From Streptomyces sp. MNU76 (GTDB lineage: Bacteria; Actinomycetota; Actinomycetes; Streptomycetales; Streptomycetaceae), in contig NZ_JAJKLK010000019.1 in NCBI RefSeq assembly GCF_020982545.1, positions 1,054,001-1,118,000 of the forward strand: DNA of 64,000 nt, read 5' to 3'. The notes beneath the pieces are model-generated. The model saw only the letters and a list, made by a program, of their open reading frames with translations, did no database searches and was not told where the DNA came from. How positions within the stretch are numbered: position 1 is the stretch's first letter; each line of letters starts with the position of its first letter. A program made the translations under genes and the position numbers. This document shows, one piece after another, positions 33,075-42,241 of this stretch.

Positions 33075-33863
33075 ATGAACGCCGCCCCGCCCTGGCGGAT
33101 CCACGGCCTGAGCGTCGAGGGCTACCGGCACCGGCGCCAGGGCCTGCCCTGCCAGGACGCGTGCGCCGCCGCGGCCACACCCTCCGTCGCCGTGCTCGCC
33201 GTCGCCGACGGGGCCGGCAGCCGGCCCCGGTCGGAGGAGGGCGCGCGCCTCGCGGTGGGGCTCGCCACGGACCACTTCGTACGGCGGGCCGAGGCGGCCG
33301 CGGGGGGCCGGCCGGGGGACGCCGTGCACGAACTGCTGAGGGACGCGTTGCGCGACGTCAGCGAGGACTTCCTCGAACGGACCGGCGCCGACGCGCCCGA
33401 CTTCGCGACCACGCTCACGGTGGTGGTGCTCACGCCCGGCTGGCTCGGTCACCTCTCCGTGGGCGACGGGTTCGTCGTCGTACGGGCCGGGACGGAGGAC
33501 GGGGAACGGCAGTTCCATCTGCTGCCGCAGGCCGCGGCGGCCAGCGAGTACAGCAACGAGACGGTGTTCCTGACCTCGCCCGACAGGGACCGCTGGACCC
33601 ACACCGAGTGCGTCCTGGACGACGGCGTCGACGGGGTGCTGCTCTCCACGGACGGGCTCGCGCAGGCCATGCTCAACCGGTCGGCCGACGGCGCGCAGTC
33701 ACCGAACACCTCGTTCGCCGACGCCGTCTTCCGCTCCCTCGACCAGGCCGGCGAGGACGACCGCGACCACAATCTGGCCGCCCTCCTGCGCTCCGACCGC
33801 CTCACCGCCCTCAACGCCGACGACAAGACCCTGCTGCGCGCGGTCCGCACCCACCGGCGCTGA
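33075..33863 (+). CDS. PP2C-family serine/threonine phosphatase (TerY-P triad)
   Basis: A 262-residue PP2C-like phosphatase of the compact triad type. Visible motifs are the opening GYRHRRQGLPCQDA, the metal-binding VADGAG, TTLTVVVL, HLSVGDGFVVV and STDGL, in the order expected for the family. It should remove phosphate from proteins modified by the neighbouring kinase(s). The start at ATG 33075 has GGGAGG upstream and follows the vWA stop almost directly. No transmembrane segment is present. The divergent kinase starts 97 bp downstream. Confidence 0.88.
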   Translation: MNAAPPWRIHGLSVEGYRHRRQGLPCQDACAAAATPSVAVLAVADGAGSRPRSEEGARLAVGLATDHFVRRAEAAAGGRPGDAVHELLRDALRDVSEDFLERTGADAPDFATTLTVVVLTPGWLGHLSVGDGFVVVRAGTEDGERQFHLLPQAAAASEYSNETVFLTSPDRDRWTHTECVLDDGVDGVLLSTDGLAQAMLNRSADGAQSPNTSFADAVFRSLDQAGEDDRDHNLAALLRSDRLTALNADDKTLLRAVRTHRR

Positions 33864-33959
33864 GCGCGCCCCATGCGCTCCATGCGCCGCCATGTGCGCC
33901 ATACGCCCCAGGCTCATCAGCGGTGACGACCGGCTCGACGAACACTCGGAGGTACGGCC

Positions 33960-35121
33960 ATGAGCGGCCGCACGGTCTTTCTCGACGGTAGGCGGGTCAC
34001 TCTGGCCGAGTTGCCGTTGAAGGGGGGTGGGCAGGCGGCCGTGTTCCCGGTGGAGGGACACGGGGATCGTCGTCAAGATCTACCGGGACACCCCGGGGCC
34101 GGACCAGGAACGGCGGCTGACCCGGATGCTGACCATGTCACCGCTGGCCGCCCGCCCGACGGACGCCAGCCAGCCGCCGGAGCTGGCCTGGCCCACCGCG
34201 ATCGCCCGGGGGGCGAACGGCGAGTTCCTCGGCTACGCGATGCGCCGCTTCGGCGAACCCCAGCACGTGCAGCTGGTCGGCCTGTTCACCCGTGTCCAGC
34301 GCCTCAAGCTCTTCCCGGACCGGGCCGACTGGCGCTTCCTGCTCGGCGTCGCCTGGAACCTCGCCTTCATGACGGCCCGCATGCACTACGACAACCTCGT
34401 CATCGGCGACTTCTCCAGCAGCAACGTCGTCGTCGACGCCAACGGGTTCGTCACCTTCCTCGACTGCGACTCCATCGCCTTCACCGACCCGGTCACCGGC
34501 GAGCTCTTCCCGTGCCTGATGCACACCACCGACTACTCGTCCCCCGAGCGGCAGGCGGGCGGCCCCGCGACCCGGCAGAGCGACGACTTCGCCCTCGCCG
34601 TCCTCGTCTACCAGCTGCTCACCGCCGGCAACCATCCCTTCGGCGGGGTGCCGCACGAGAGCGCCTCCGAGTCGACGGTCAAGGACAACATCGCCGCGAG
34701 CTGCAGTTACGTCGTCCGGCCCGAGCGGGTCACCATTCCGCGCGGCACGATCGACCCGTCCGTGCTGCCGACCGAACTCCTCGTGCTCGCCAAGGCCGCG
34801 TTCGGGCCGGGCGTCCAGGACCCCGACGCGCGGCCGCAGGCCGAGGCGTGGCTGCGGGCCCTGGACAAGGAGCGCGGGCAGGTGCGGGCCTGCACGGTGC
34901 GGCCCCTGCACACGTACGGCTCGCATCTGCCGACGTGTCCCTGGTGCACGCGGGCCGCGGTCACCGGGCACGACGTCTTCAACGGGCCGCGGCCTGCGTC
35001 GGTACCGGTCCCTCCGGGGGTTCCGCCGGATCAGCCGGCGTCTCCGTACGCGGGGTTGAAGGTGTTGGCGGTGGTGCTCGGCGTCGTGCTGCTCATCATG
35101 ATCCTGGCGAACTTCGGCTGA
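33960..35121 (+). pseudogene. Divergent protein kinase-like protein of the TerY-P triad, single frameshift near codon 32
   Basis: ATG 33960 (GAGG upstream) begins SGRTVFLDGRRVTLAELPLKGGGQ, a glycine-rich first strand. After VFPVE the frame is lost. Removing one G from the GGG at 34055-34057 restores DTGIVVKIYRDTPGP and about 350 residues to the stop at 35121. The catalytic region is atypical: IGDFSSSNVVV replaces HRDLKPxN and LDCDS replaces DFG, as in TerY-P kinases. SSPERQ follows. The C-terminus has a zinc-ribbon-like CPWC pair and one transmembrane helix. The single-base nature in a G run makes a sequencing error likely, in which case the gene is intact (about 386 residues). Confidence 0.75.
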
Positions 35122-35199
35122 ACGGACTTCGGGCCCCCTTCCTCAGGCCGAGCCGCGCACCTCCGGCTTCTCGTGGGGCCGCGTCATGTCGGGTGGGCG

Positions 35200-38100
35200 T
35201 CAGGGGCCCAGGTGGACGTAGTTGGCCCAGAGGGTGGGGTTGCGCGGATACCGCTCGCGCAGCTCGCGAACGTGCTCGCGCAACGCACGGGCCGTGTCCG
35301 CGACCCGCAGCCTCCCGGTGCCGTCCGCCAGCGAGGCGTAGACCTGGGGTGCGATGTGACTGACGGGATTGTCGGTCACGGGCCACATGGTTGCGATGAC
35401 GTGGGGAACCCCGGCCGCCTGAAAGGCTCCCGCCATGTGCAGGGCTTCGTCGATCACGATCGTCTGGCTGTCCGCCGTGCTGCACGCGGTGAGGAAGGCG
35501 AGCTGCGCCTGCGGGGTCCGCGCCTCGGACAGGTCGAGAGCGGTCAGTGGATTCTCCGTTTGGTCGTGCAGGACCAGTCGGCTCGCCGACGGGCGGACCG
35601 GTTCGGTGACGCAGTGGCAGGCGAAGTGCAGCACCGAGCGAGATGCCAGTTCCCGGAGCACCACGTCCTTCGTCGCGTCAGCACTCCGCAGGTACAGCGG
35701 GTCGGGCAGCAACGGGGGGATCTTCGCCGTCTCCTCGTCCAGAACCTCCAGCGTGGACTCCTGGCCCGGTTCGCCCGGCACAGCGACGACCAGGCTCGAC
35801 TGGGGACGCATCGCCCGCTCCGCCATGGCTCGCCGCGCGTGGGCCAGTACGGTGATGGAGGGGATCAGGGACGACACCAGGGAGTCCGGCACGCTTGCGC
35901 CCTGCACCTCGTGCGTGCCGCAGGCGTGCAGCGGCAGCAACGTCATCGGGCCGGTCGGACACCACCACACACGGCGCGGCGCCTCCCCCTCCGCCGGATC
36001 GCGTTCCGCAGGGTCCTCACTCTGCTCGGAGGTGGACCGGGGCCAGCGGTCCACCTCCGCCACCACCGGTGCACCGACGTGCTCCCACAGCCAGGCGAGC
36101 ACCCCGGTCAGCGCCGCCCATGCCGTGCGGCGCTCCGCGAGCGGCGCACCGTGCCGCTTCGCCGCCGCGAGCGCCCCGCGGAACACCTCGCACTGCGCGA
36201 CCACCCCGTGAAAGGTGATGTCCAGTGGGAGAACCCGCACGTCGGTCCCCGCCGCGCCGGAACCGATCAGCAGCGCGTCGCAACGAAGGCGGGACACGTT
36301 GACCACGACGATCACACCGTCGCCGGCCGCGGCACCGAAATCCGCGCGGGTCATGTCCACCGTCCGCTTGACGCCGGAGCTGGATCGCGGCGCGGACGGG
36401 CCCGGATTCTCCCGGCCCGGCGGCGTCGCCTGCGCGGTCCCGGGCGCCGGAGCGGTCGCGGGACTCCCGAGAGCAGGCCACCGAGGGGCCGGGCTGTCCC
36501 ACTCCCGGATCCGGCCTGCGAGCAACGTGGTGCGCGCCCTTTCGAGCAGGACGAGGGCTCGCTCCTCCTCTCCGGCGGACAGCGCCGCCGCGGCGGCCTC
36601 CGGCCCGAGCCCCTCCAAGGAAGCCAGGCCCAGTTCTCGATCCCAGCGGCCGGAAACCTGGAAGGGGAGCTCGGGGAGCTCGGCGACCGCCCGTTCATAC
36701 GCCCACAGGCTCCCCGCGGTGTCCCCACGCTGCGACAGCACCCGCCCGAGCCGAGTCGTCGCCGTCACGCGCGTCGGGCCGTCAACGGTGGGTGACGCCA
36801 CCACCTGGCGCAGTACCGCCTCCGCTTCACCGAGCCGTCCGCACAGGCCGAGCAGGACGCCGTGGCGGGCGCGCATCGTCTCCAAGATCGTCGTGTACGG
36901 GTGAGGATCCTGCTCGGCCAGCTCCCGGAAGAGCGTCACCGCCTCTTCGGAAGCCGACAGACCTTCGTCCGGCCGCCCGACGACGCTGTGGAGGTTCGCC
37001 AGCGTCGCGAGCCCCCCGGCCAGGGCGGAGCGGAAGGCGGGCAGACCGCGCCCCGCGTCCTCCCTGTACAGGTCGACGGCCTCCTGCGCACACACCAGTC
37101 CCTCGGCGGGGCGATCGGCGTCCGTCAGCGCCGAGGCGGTGTCCTGGAGGGCGGAAGCGAGGAACTCCCGGTACACGGCGGGACTCCGGGCGACGAGCTC
37201 GCGCAGAATCTTCACCGCGCCTTCCGCGCGGTGGGTGCTCTCGGCCGTCCGGTGCACGGCAGACAGCACCGCGGCTTCGTTGAGCAGGGTCTGCGCGAGC
37301 AGTCCCCCGTACACCCACCGGTTCCGCGCCGCGATCCGGCGCGCCAGCGCGGTCGCCTCGACCGCCGCGTCCAGTGCGGCCTCCTGTCGGCTCGCGCGGT
37401 GGAGCACGGCGGAACGGACGCCCAGTGCCTCGACCAGCCCCGGTTCGTACACGTCCGGCAGCGAACGGGCCAGTTCCCGGTACATGTCGACGGCGCGCGC
37501 CGAACTGTCGAGCGCCGCCGTGAACTGCCGGCACAGTACGAGACACTCCGCCCTTTCGGACAGACACTTGGCAAGATGCGGAGCGAACCCGGCGTAGGAG
37601 AGGGTGACGGCGAAGGCCAGCACGCCACGGGCGTCCTCGGCTGCGGTCAGCGCCTCCCGCAGCCGTCCGGCGCTTTTCAGACAGGCGGCCAGCCTGAGCA
37701 GAGCGACGCCGAGTTCGCCCTGGTAGTGGCCGCCGGCGGGGCCACCGGCCAGCGTCCGGTACCTCGTCACGCATTCCTGGGCCGTGTCGACCGCCTCGTC
37801 CGTACGGCCGCACTGGGAGAGCACCGACGCGAGGGTGCCGTAAGCGTGCGCCGCCGGCGGACTCCAGTCACCGGGTGCGCTCGACAGGTCGCGCAGCCGG
37901 TCAGCGGCGTCACTGGACAGGTCAAGAGCCTCGGCGTGCCGACCGACCCGCGCGAGCTGTTGGGCGGCAGACATCTGGGCCCGGACCTGGTCTGCGACAC
38001 AGCGCACGTCGCGCTGAGCGAGGGCTCGCAGAAGGGCCGCTGCCCGCCGCAACGTCCCGGCGGCCTCGGCATGGCGTCCGGCACAGGCCAGACTCTCGCC

Positions 38101-39918
38101 CAGCTCCCGGAGGGCCACCGCGAGACCGTGGTGATGGCCGTGGGCGCCCCGCAGCGAGCGTGGCAGGGCACGGACGAGCGTGCGCCGCAGCGCGACAGCC
38201 TCGCGGGCGACGGCCACGGCTTCTTCGCCACGGTTCAGGACCCGTCGTCGCGCGGCGAGGCCCTCCAGCGCGACGCTCAGCCCAAGCACGTGCGCGGGGT
38301 CGCTCTCGACCCATCGGCGCCACAGGTCGACGGCCTCGCACGCCGCTTCCTCCGCCTCGGCGAAGAGGTTGACGTCCGCCAGCGCCTCGGACCAACTGAG
38401 CAGGACCCGCGCGAGACCCATGACACCGGACGGTGCCCCGCCCCGCGCCGCGCCCCGGGCCAGCTCGACGGCACGGCCGGCCACCGAGCACGCTTCGTCG
38501 AGCAGCCCGGCCGACCGGTGGACGGTACCCAGGGCGACGAGCGCTTCTGCGAACGCTTCTCGATGATGATCCGGCTCATGCTCGATCAACTGCTCGAAGT
38601 GGGCGACGCTTTCGCCAAGGGCCCCGGCAGCTTCATCGAGCTGTCCCGCCCAGGAAAGACACTGCCCCAGGTGGCACAGTTTCTCCGCCAGGTCCGCCGT
38701 GTACCGGGCTGCGCCCGCCTCGTCCTCCTCCGCCGCTGCCAGATCGCGGAGGAGGCCCACCGCCTCGTTCATCGGCTCGATGGCCTCCGCGTCCCGGTCC
38801 AGTGCGCTCAGACAGGCACAGAACTCCTCCAAGGCGTGGGCCAGGTGCCAGTGGGCCAGGTGTCTGACGTGCGGCTCCGGATCCTCCTCGGCCACGGCCC
38901 GAAACCCGTCCACCGCCCGGCGGGCCGACTCAAGCGCCTCTCCTGCCCGGCCGATGGTCCGCAACACGCGAGCCCGGTCCTGATGAGCGTCAGCGAGCTG
39001 ACCGCGGTGAGCGCGTTCCTCCTTCGCCAGCCGCACATAGAGCGAGACCGCCTCCTCAAGCCACTCCAGGGCTTCGCTGGGCCGCTGCGCAGCGTCGACG
39101 TACTTGGCCAGAAGGTGCACCGCGCGCGCCAGCGTGACGCGGTGGACCAGTGGATCTTGGCTGTCGAGGATCAGTCGAGCCAGCCGCATGGCCTGCGTGC
39201 CGTCCGCGACGGCCTCGTCCACGCGGCCGTCCTGCGCGAGCCGGCGTGCGCGTGCGGCCAGCGTCTTCTGCAGGCCGACAGTGCGTGCATAGCGTTCAGG
39301 GGAGGGCATCTGCTGGAAGCACTCGACGGCCTCGGTCAGTGCGTCCAGCGAGGTCCCGCCGGGAGCGGCACCGTCGAGGAGCAGCGCGGCCAGCTCCTCC
39401 AGCGCGTGGGGGTCCGCCGTCCCTACGTCCCTGCGTTGCCTGAGGTACTGCACGCGGGCCCGACCGCCGTCGGCAGGTCGGACCACGTCGGGATGGGCCA
39501 GCAGCGAGACGATCCGCTCGACCAGCTCACCACGGCCCTGAACACCGTCCCGTGGCCCGGCCTCGCCGAGCGCATCGAGCACCACTGCCACGGCGTGCCG
39601 CATCGGATCGGGGACCAGGTGCGGGTCGTGGAGATACAGAGCGGCCTGGAAGCGCACCATGGCCGGCACTTCCCCGGCACCCGTCTCGGGCGAGCGCGCG
39701 AGCAGGATGCTGTGCCGCAAGGTGTGGAACCGTGCAAGAACCTGGCAGACGTCGACATCGTCCTCCGGCCGTGGGACGACCCCGCACAGCTGCGCAGCCT
39801 CCTCCTTTGCCGCCGGTTCCATCAGCCAGGCCGCGCTGGCCTCCGCCTCGGCGCGGCGTATCCGTTCTTCGAGATTGGCGATCAGTCTCTCGCGATCGGT
39901 GATCGGTGCGTCGCCCAT
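35200..39918 (-). CDS. TPR-CHAT protein: tetratricopeptide repeats with C-terminal CHAT (caspase-like) protease domain
   Basis: A 1572-residue protein. Residues about 1-190 are a unique helical N-terminus (ITDRERLIANLEERIRRAEAE). About 200-1160 consist of some twenty degenerate TPR-type helical pairs (repeated EALE/AVxLYREL/LA elements). About 1270-1572 form a CHAT domain with the likely catalytic dyad His1435 in LHFACHC and Cys1479 in LTACSTAD, plus ATMWPV near the end. CHAT domains are caspase-like peptidases; in TPR-CHAT enzymes the repeats sense a trigger and release protease activity. The residue after His1435 is Cys rather than the common Gly. It is divergent from a coupled pair encoding a Cys-containing protein and a membrane protein, which may be its regulated partners. 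Confidence 0.88.
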   Translation of the reverse strand: MGDAPITDRERLIANLEERIRRAEAEASAAWLMEPAAKEEAAQLCGVVPRPEDDVDVCQVLARFHTLRHSILLARSPETGAGEVPAMVRFQAALYLHDPHLVPDPMRHAVAVVLDALGEAGPRDGVQGRGELVERIVSLLAHPDVVRPADGGRARVQYLRQRRDVGTADPHALEELAALLLDGAAPGGTSLDALTEAVECFQQMPSPERYARTVGLQKTLAARARRLAQDGRVDEAVADGTQAMRLARLILDSQDPLVHRVTLARAVHLLAKYVDAAQRPSEALEWLEEAVSLYVRLAKEERAHRGQLADAHQDRARVLRTIGRAGEALESARRAVDGFRAVAEEDPEPHVRHLAHWHLAHALEEFCACLSALDRDAEAIEPMNEAVGLLRDLAAAEEDEAGAARYTADLAEKLCHLGQCLSWAGQLDEAAGALGESVAHFEQLIEHEPDHHREAFAEALVALGTVHRSAGLLDEACSVAGRAVELARGAARGGAPSGVMGLARVLLSWSEALADVNLFAEAEEAACEAVDLWRRWVESDPAHVLGLSVALEGLAARRRVLNRGEEAVAVAREAVALRRTLVRALPRSLRGAHGHHHGLAVALRELGESLACAGRHAEAAGTLRRAAALLRALAQRDVRCVADQVRAQMSAAQQLARVGRHAEALDLSSDAADRLRDLSSAPGDWSPPAAHAYGTLASVLSQCGRTDEAVDTAQECVTRYRTLAGGPAGGHYQGELGVALLRLAACLKSAGRLREALTAAEDARGVLAFAVTLSYAGFAPHLAKCLSERAECLVLCRQFTAALDSSARAVDMYRELARSLPDVYEPGLVEALGVRSAVLHRASRQEAALDAAVEATALARRIAARNRWVYGGLLAQTLLNEAAVLSAVHRTAESTHRAEGAVKILRELVARSPAVYREFLASALQDTASALTDADRPAEGLVCAQEAVDLYREDAGRGLPAFRSALAGGLATLANLHSVVGRPDEGLSASEEAVTLFRELAEQDPHPYTTILETMRARHGVLLGLCGRLGEAEAVLRQVVASPTVDGPTRVTATTRLGRVLSQRGDTAGSLWAYERAVAELPELPFQVSGRWDRELGLASLEGLGPEAAAAALSAGEEERALVLLERARTTLLAGRIREWDSPAPRWPALGSPATAPAPGTAQATPPGRENPGPSAPRSSSGVKRTVDMTRADFGAAAGDGVIVVVNVSRLRCDALLIGSGAAGTDVRVLPLDITFHGVVAQCEVFRGALAAAKRHGAPLAERRTAWAALTGVLAWLWEHVGAPVVAEVDRWPRSTSEQSEDPAERDPAEGEAPRRVWWCPTGPMTLLPLHACGTHEVQGASVPDSLVSSLIPSITVLAHARRAMAERAMRPQSSLVVAVPGEPGQESTLEVLDEETAKIPPLLPDPLYLRSADATKDVVLRELASRSVLHFACHCVTEPVRPSASRLVLHDQTENPLTALDLSEARTPQAQLAFLTACSTADSQTIVIDEALHMAGAFQAAGVPHVIATMWPVTDNPVSHIAPQVYASLADGTGRLRVADTARALREHVRELRERYPRNPTLWANYVHLGP

Positions 39919-40055
39919 GTCTCCCGCCCCCTGGTCGGCCGCCCGCCCCTTGGCGGTGGTCCAGGATCCCAGCCGCGACCGGGAATCGCCCGGGATCAGA
40001 GGATCTTCCGATATTCCCCGGTGTGAGAAGGGCCGTTGGACCTACTCTTGCGCAC

Positions 40056-40088
40056 ATGGGCGACATCGTGAAGGACGACGTCTCATGA
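40056..40088 (+). other. Possible leaderless 10-codon leader ORF coupled to the downstream gene
   Basis: The frame MGDIVKDDVS ends TCATGA, overlapping the next ATG by 4 nt. A -10-like TACTCT lies at 40043-40048, about seven bases before the ATG, so a leaderless transcript would start with this codon. No -35 box is convincing. It may be chance. Confidence 0.25.
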
Positions 40089-40480
40089 CCGCTTCCCTCC
40101 CTGCCCCCGCGAAGACGGCAGCTTTCTGCCGCGAATTGGCCGGGACCGACCTCGCGGACCTTGCCCGGCGGCACGGCGAGGGAGCCCGCTTCGACCGGGC
40201 CGTTTCAGCGCTGCGCGACGGGCGGTTGAGCGCCGGGCTGGAAGCGGATCTGGACGCACTGGAGGCCCTCGCGGTCCGGGAGTTCGGTGAAGGCTTCTAC
40301 CCCGCCAACGTCCTGGCCTATCGACCGCTTCCGGGTGAGCGGCAGCAGAGCGGCGCGCAGTGGTGGTCCTGCCCCGCGGGTCTGTGTGCCGGTCGCGGGC
40401 GCGTCATGCCGGGTCAGGGCCCGGCTCCGGTCTGCGCGGGCCGAGGGACGTCACTCGTCGCCCGCGACATCGACGAGTGA
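40085..40480 (+). CDS. Small Cys-containing protein paired with a membrane protein beside TPR-CHAT
   Basis: A 131-residue protein. The first about 85 residues are helical (ELAGTDLADLARRHGEGARFDRAVSAL, then DLDALEALAVREFGEGFYP). The C-terminal about 45 residues contain WWSCPAGLCAGRGRV and VCAGRG, three cysteines in a pattern that could bind metal or be a protease recognition region. No family is recognised. AAGGA nine bases upstream supports ATG 40085. The TGA overlaps the GTG of the next gene (GTGA), so the two are coupled. Opposite orientation to TPR-CHAT, 166 bp between starts. Confidence 0.7.
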   Translation: MTASLPAPAKTAAFCRELAGTDLADLARRHGEGARFDRAVSALRDGRLSAGLEADLDALEALAVREFGEGFYPANVLAYRPLPGERQQSGAQWWSCPAGLCAGRGRVMPGQGPAPVCAGRGTSLVARDIDE

Positions 40481-41370
40481 ACGCGTTGCTGGGCGAGTTG
40501 GGTAAGAAGCTCGCCGAACGCTGGGTGAGCCTGCTCGCTCTCCCCGGTGCGCTGTTCCTCGCAACGCTGGGGGTGGCACTGACGCTCAGCGGCGAAGCCC
40601 CGCTCGACCACACCTTGCTACGAGCCCGGCTCACCGCCTGGTCGACCGATCCGGACCTGCGATCGGCCGGCACCGTCGTACTGCTGCTCGCCACCCTGCT
40701 GTTGGGCTCCGTCGCGTTCGGCATGGCCGCCGCGGTCCTCGGCGGACTTGTCGATCGGCTGTGGCACCTGCCGGGGCGTCACGGGCCGTCGCGCGCCATG
40801 GCCGCGGCTCGCAGGGCACTTTGGCACCGGGCTGTGAACCGTGCCAACGCACCGACCGCGGGACAGGACGAGATCGCGGCCGCGATCGCCGCAGCGAACC
40901 GGATCTGCGCCCTGGAACCGAGGAGCCCGACATGGACGGGGGACCGCTTCCACGTCGTTCGGGAGAGGGTCCGGCGGTCCTACTCTCTCGATCTGGACGC
41001 CGCATGGCCACGAATCTGGATGCTGCTCCCCGAAGCCGCGCAGACCGAACTGTCGACCGCTGCCGAGGCCTATCGAGCGGCTGGGAGAAGATGGGGCTGG
41101 GCCCTGCTGTACGCCACGCTGACATGCTGGTGGAGTCCTGCCCTGCTGATCGCCGCGGGGATCGCGGTCAGTGCGCAGTTCAAGGGGCGCGAGGCGACGC
41201 GCACCTTGGCCGACCTGATCGAGGCGACCATCGACGTGCACTACCGTGACCTGGTCAGGGCCATGGGGCACGACCCGGTGCCGGGTCAGGCCGATCCGGG
41301 CCACGGGGCCGAGCTTTCCGCCTGGTTCCGTAAGAGTCGCTGGGACCCGCGCTCACCCATGTTCGAGTAG
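40477..41370 (+). CDS. Multi-pass membrane protein beside TPR-CHAT, candidate effector
   Basis: A 297-residue protein with two N-terminal transmembrane helices (about residues 15-35 and 61-85), a central soluble helical region of about 130 residues (RICALEPRSPTWTGDRFHVVRERV, LDLDAAWPRIWMLLPE), then a third hydrophobic stretch (about 212-240, WGWALLYATLTCWWSPALLI) and a C-terminal tail. No known domain. GTG 40477 overlaps the upstream stop by 4 nt. As the membrane component next to a predicted caspase-like protease it could be the protease target or a membrane-acting effector, but this is position-based inference. Confidence 0.75.
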   Translation: MNALLGELGKKLAERWVSLLALPGALFLATLGVALTLSGEAPLDHTLLRARLTAWSTDPDLRSAGTVVLLLATLLLGSVAFGMAAAVLGGLVDRLWHLPGRHGPSRAMAAARRALWHRAVNRANAPTAGQDEIAAAIAAANRICALEPRSPTWTGDRFHVVRERVRRSYSLDLDAAWPRIWMLLPEAAQTELSTAAEAYRAAGRRWGWALLYATLTCWWSPALLIAAGIAVSAQFKGREATRTLADLIEATIDVHYRDLVRAMGHDPVPGQADPGHGAELSAWFRKSRWDPRSPMFE

Positions 41371-41419
41371 CCGGCCGCGCACCGTACCGTGGCCGTCCGG
41401 CGCGACGACGACACCGAAT

Positions 41420-41700
41420 GTTGCCTCAGTGGCCCTCTTGGACGAAGGCGGCTACGACGTCCGTCGCGACACCACCTGGACGAGTACGCGGTCATCACCT
41501 CGGTCGGCTTCGGCGACGTCGCGCGCGGCCTCACCATCCCGATGGCCGACCGCCCTTTCCGGGCAGCCGGCCAGACAGATCGCCGACTTCTCAGCCACGG
41601 CCGGGGCGCCCGACGCCGTCCAGAGACAACGCAAGCTGCGGCGCCCGGCCCACGCGTCGTTGCGGGTGCACGCGGACCGGGGCCGTCGAGGAAGCCGGGC
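41420..41700 (+). pseudogene. Degraded coding remnant
   Basis: Three short coding-like stretches in three frames follow one another: ALLDEGGYDVRRDTTW, then LDEYAVITSVGFGDVARGLT, then RQIADFSATAGAPDAVQRQR. Together they suggest a gene fragment with two or more indels. The family was not recognised. Nothing else is seen in the 41371-41779 gap. Confidence 0.3.
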
Positions 41701-41779
41701 CCATGAAAAGCCTCCAGCTCGACAGGGCGTCAACTCGGGGCGCCTGCTCCCGGAATATGCCGACTCCGGGGGCGCCGGC

Positions 41780-42205
41780 TCAGCGGGACGCCAGCTCGCG
41801 CGGCGCACCCTCGGCCGCCGCGTGCGCGTCCATCCGCTCCGCCGCCAGGATCGCCGCCGCGGTGTCCGCGCGGGAGGCCGCGACGACGAGGGCGCGGCCC
41901 GCGAGGGCGTGGGCGCGGCGGTGGAGTTCGCCGACGTCCCGCCCGTCGCCGGCGGGAGCCCCGGTGGAGCGTGCCGGCGGCCGGCCACCGCGCAGGCGGG
42001 CCACCTGTGCGGCGAGGCGCTCCGCGGTGGTGTCGAGATCGGCGGAGGGGGCGACCGCGCGGAGCGCGTCCGTCGCCGCCAGCAGCGCCGCCAGGTGACC
42101 CGCGAGCTGGATGTCCAGCTCTTCCTCACGCGAACGGTGAGGGAAGTCGGAGGAGGTCGTGCCGGCCATCGTGTGGACCGACTTGGTGCGGATCGGCTCG
42201 TACAT
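41780..42205 (-). CDS. Conserved helical protein, unknown function
   Basis: A 141-residue protein. The N-terminus MYEPIRTKSVHTM is followed by a long mostly alpha-helical, Ala/Arg-rich region (EEELDIQLAGHLAALLAATDALRAV, then ADLDTTAERLAAQVARL, then HRRAHALAGRALVVAASRADTAAAILAAERM). No enzymatic motif. A good ribosome binding site (GGAGG) precedes the ATG. It faces away from the aminotransferase start region, with an inverted repeat upstream. Function unknown. Confidence 0.75.
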   Translation of the reverse strand: MYEPIRTKSVHTMAGTTSSDFPHRSREEELDIQLAGHLAALLAATDALRAVAPSADLDTTAERLAAQVARLRGGRPPARSTGAPAGDGRDVGELHRRAHALAGRALVVAASRADTAAAILAAERMDAHAAAEGAPRELASR

Positions 42206-42241
42206 GGGATGGCCTCCAAGCTCTCGGGCGACCAGCCTACC

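Noticed and set aside
32293..33078. Long continuous frame spanning the frameshifted membrane gene and the vWA gene
   Set aside because: After the break in the upstream gene the frame is the out-of-frame reading of the vWA gene; the vWA protein has its own start, ribosome binding site and complete domain.
36862..40026. 1054-codon plus-strand open frame antisense to the TPR-CHAT gene
   Set aside because: Shadow frame; the opposite strand shows repeats and a catalytic dyad, this one shows none.
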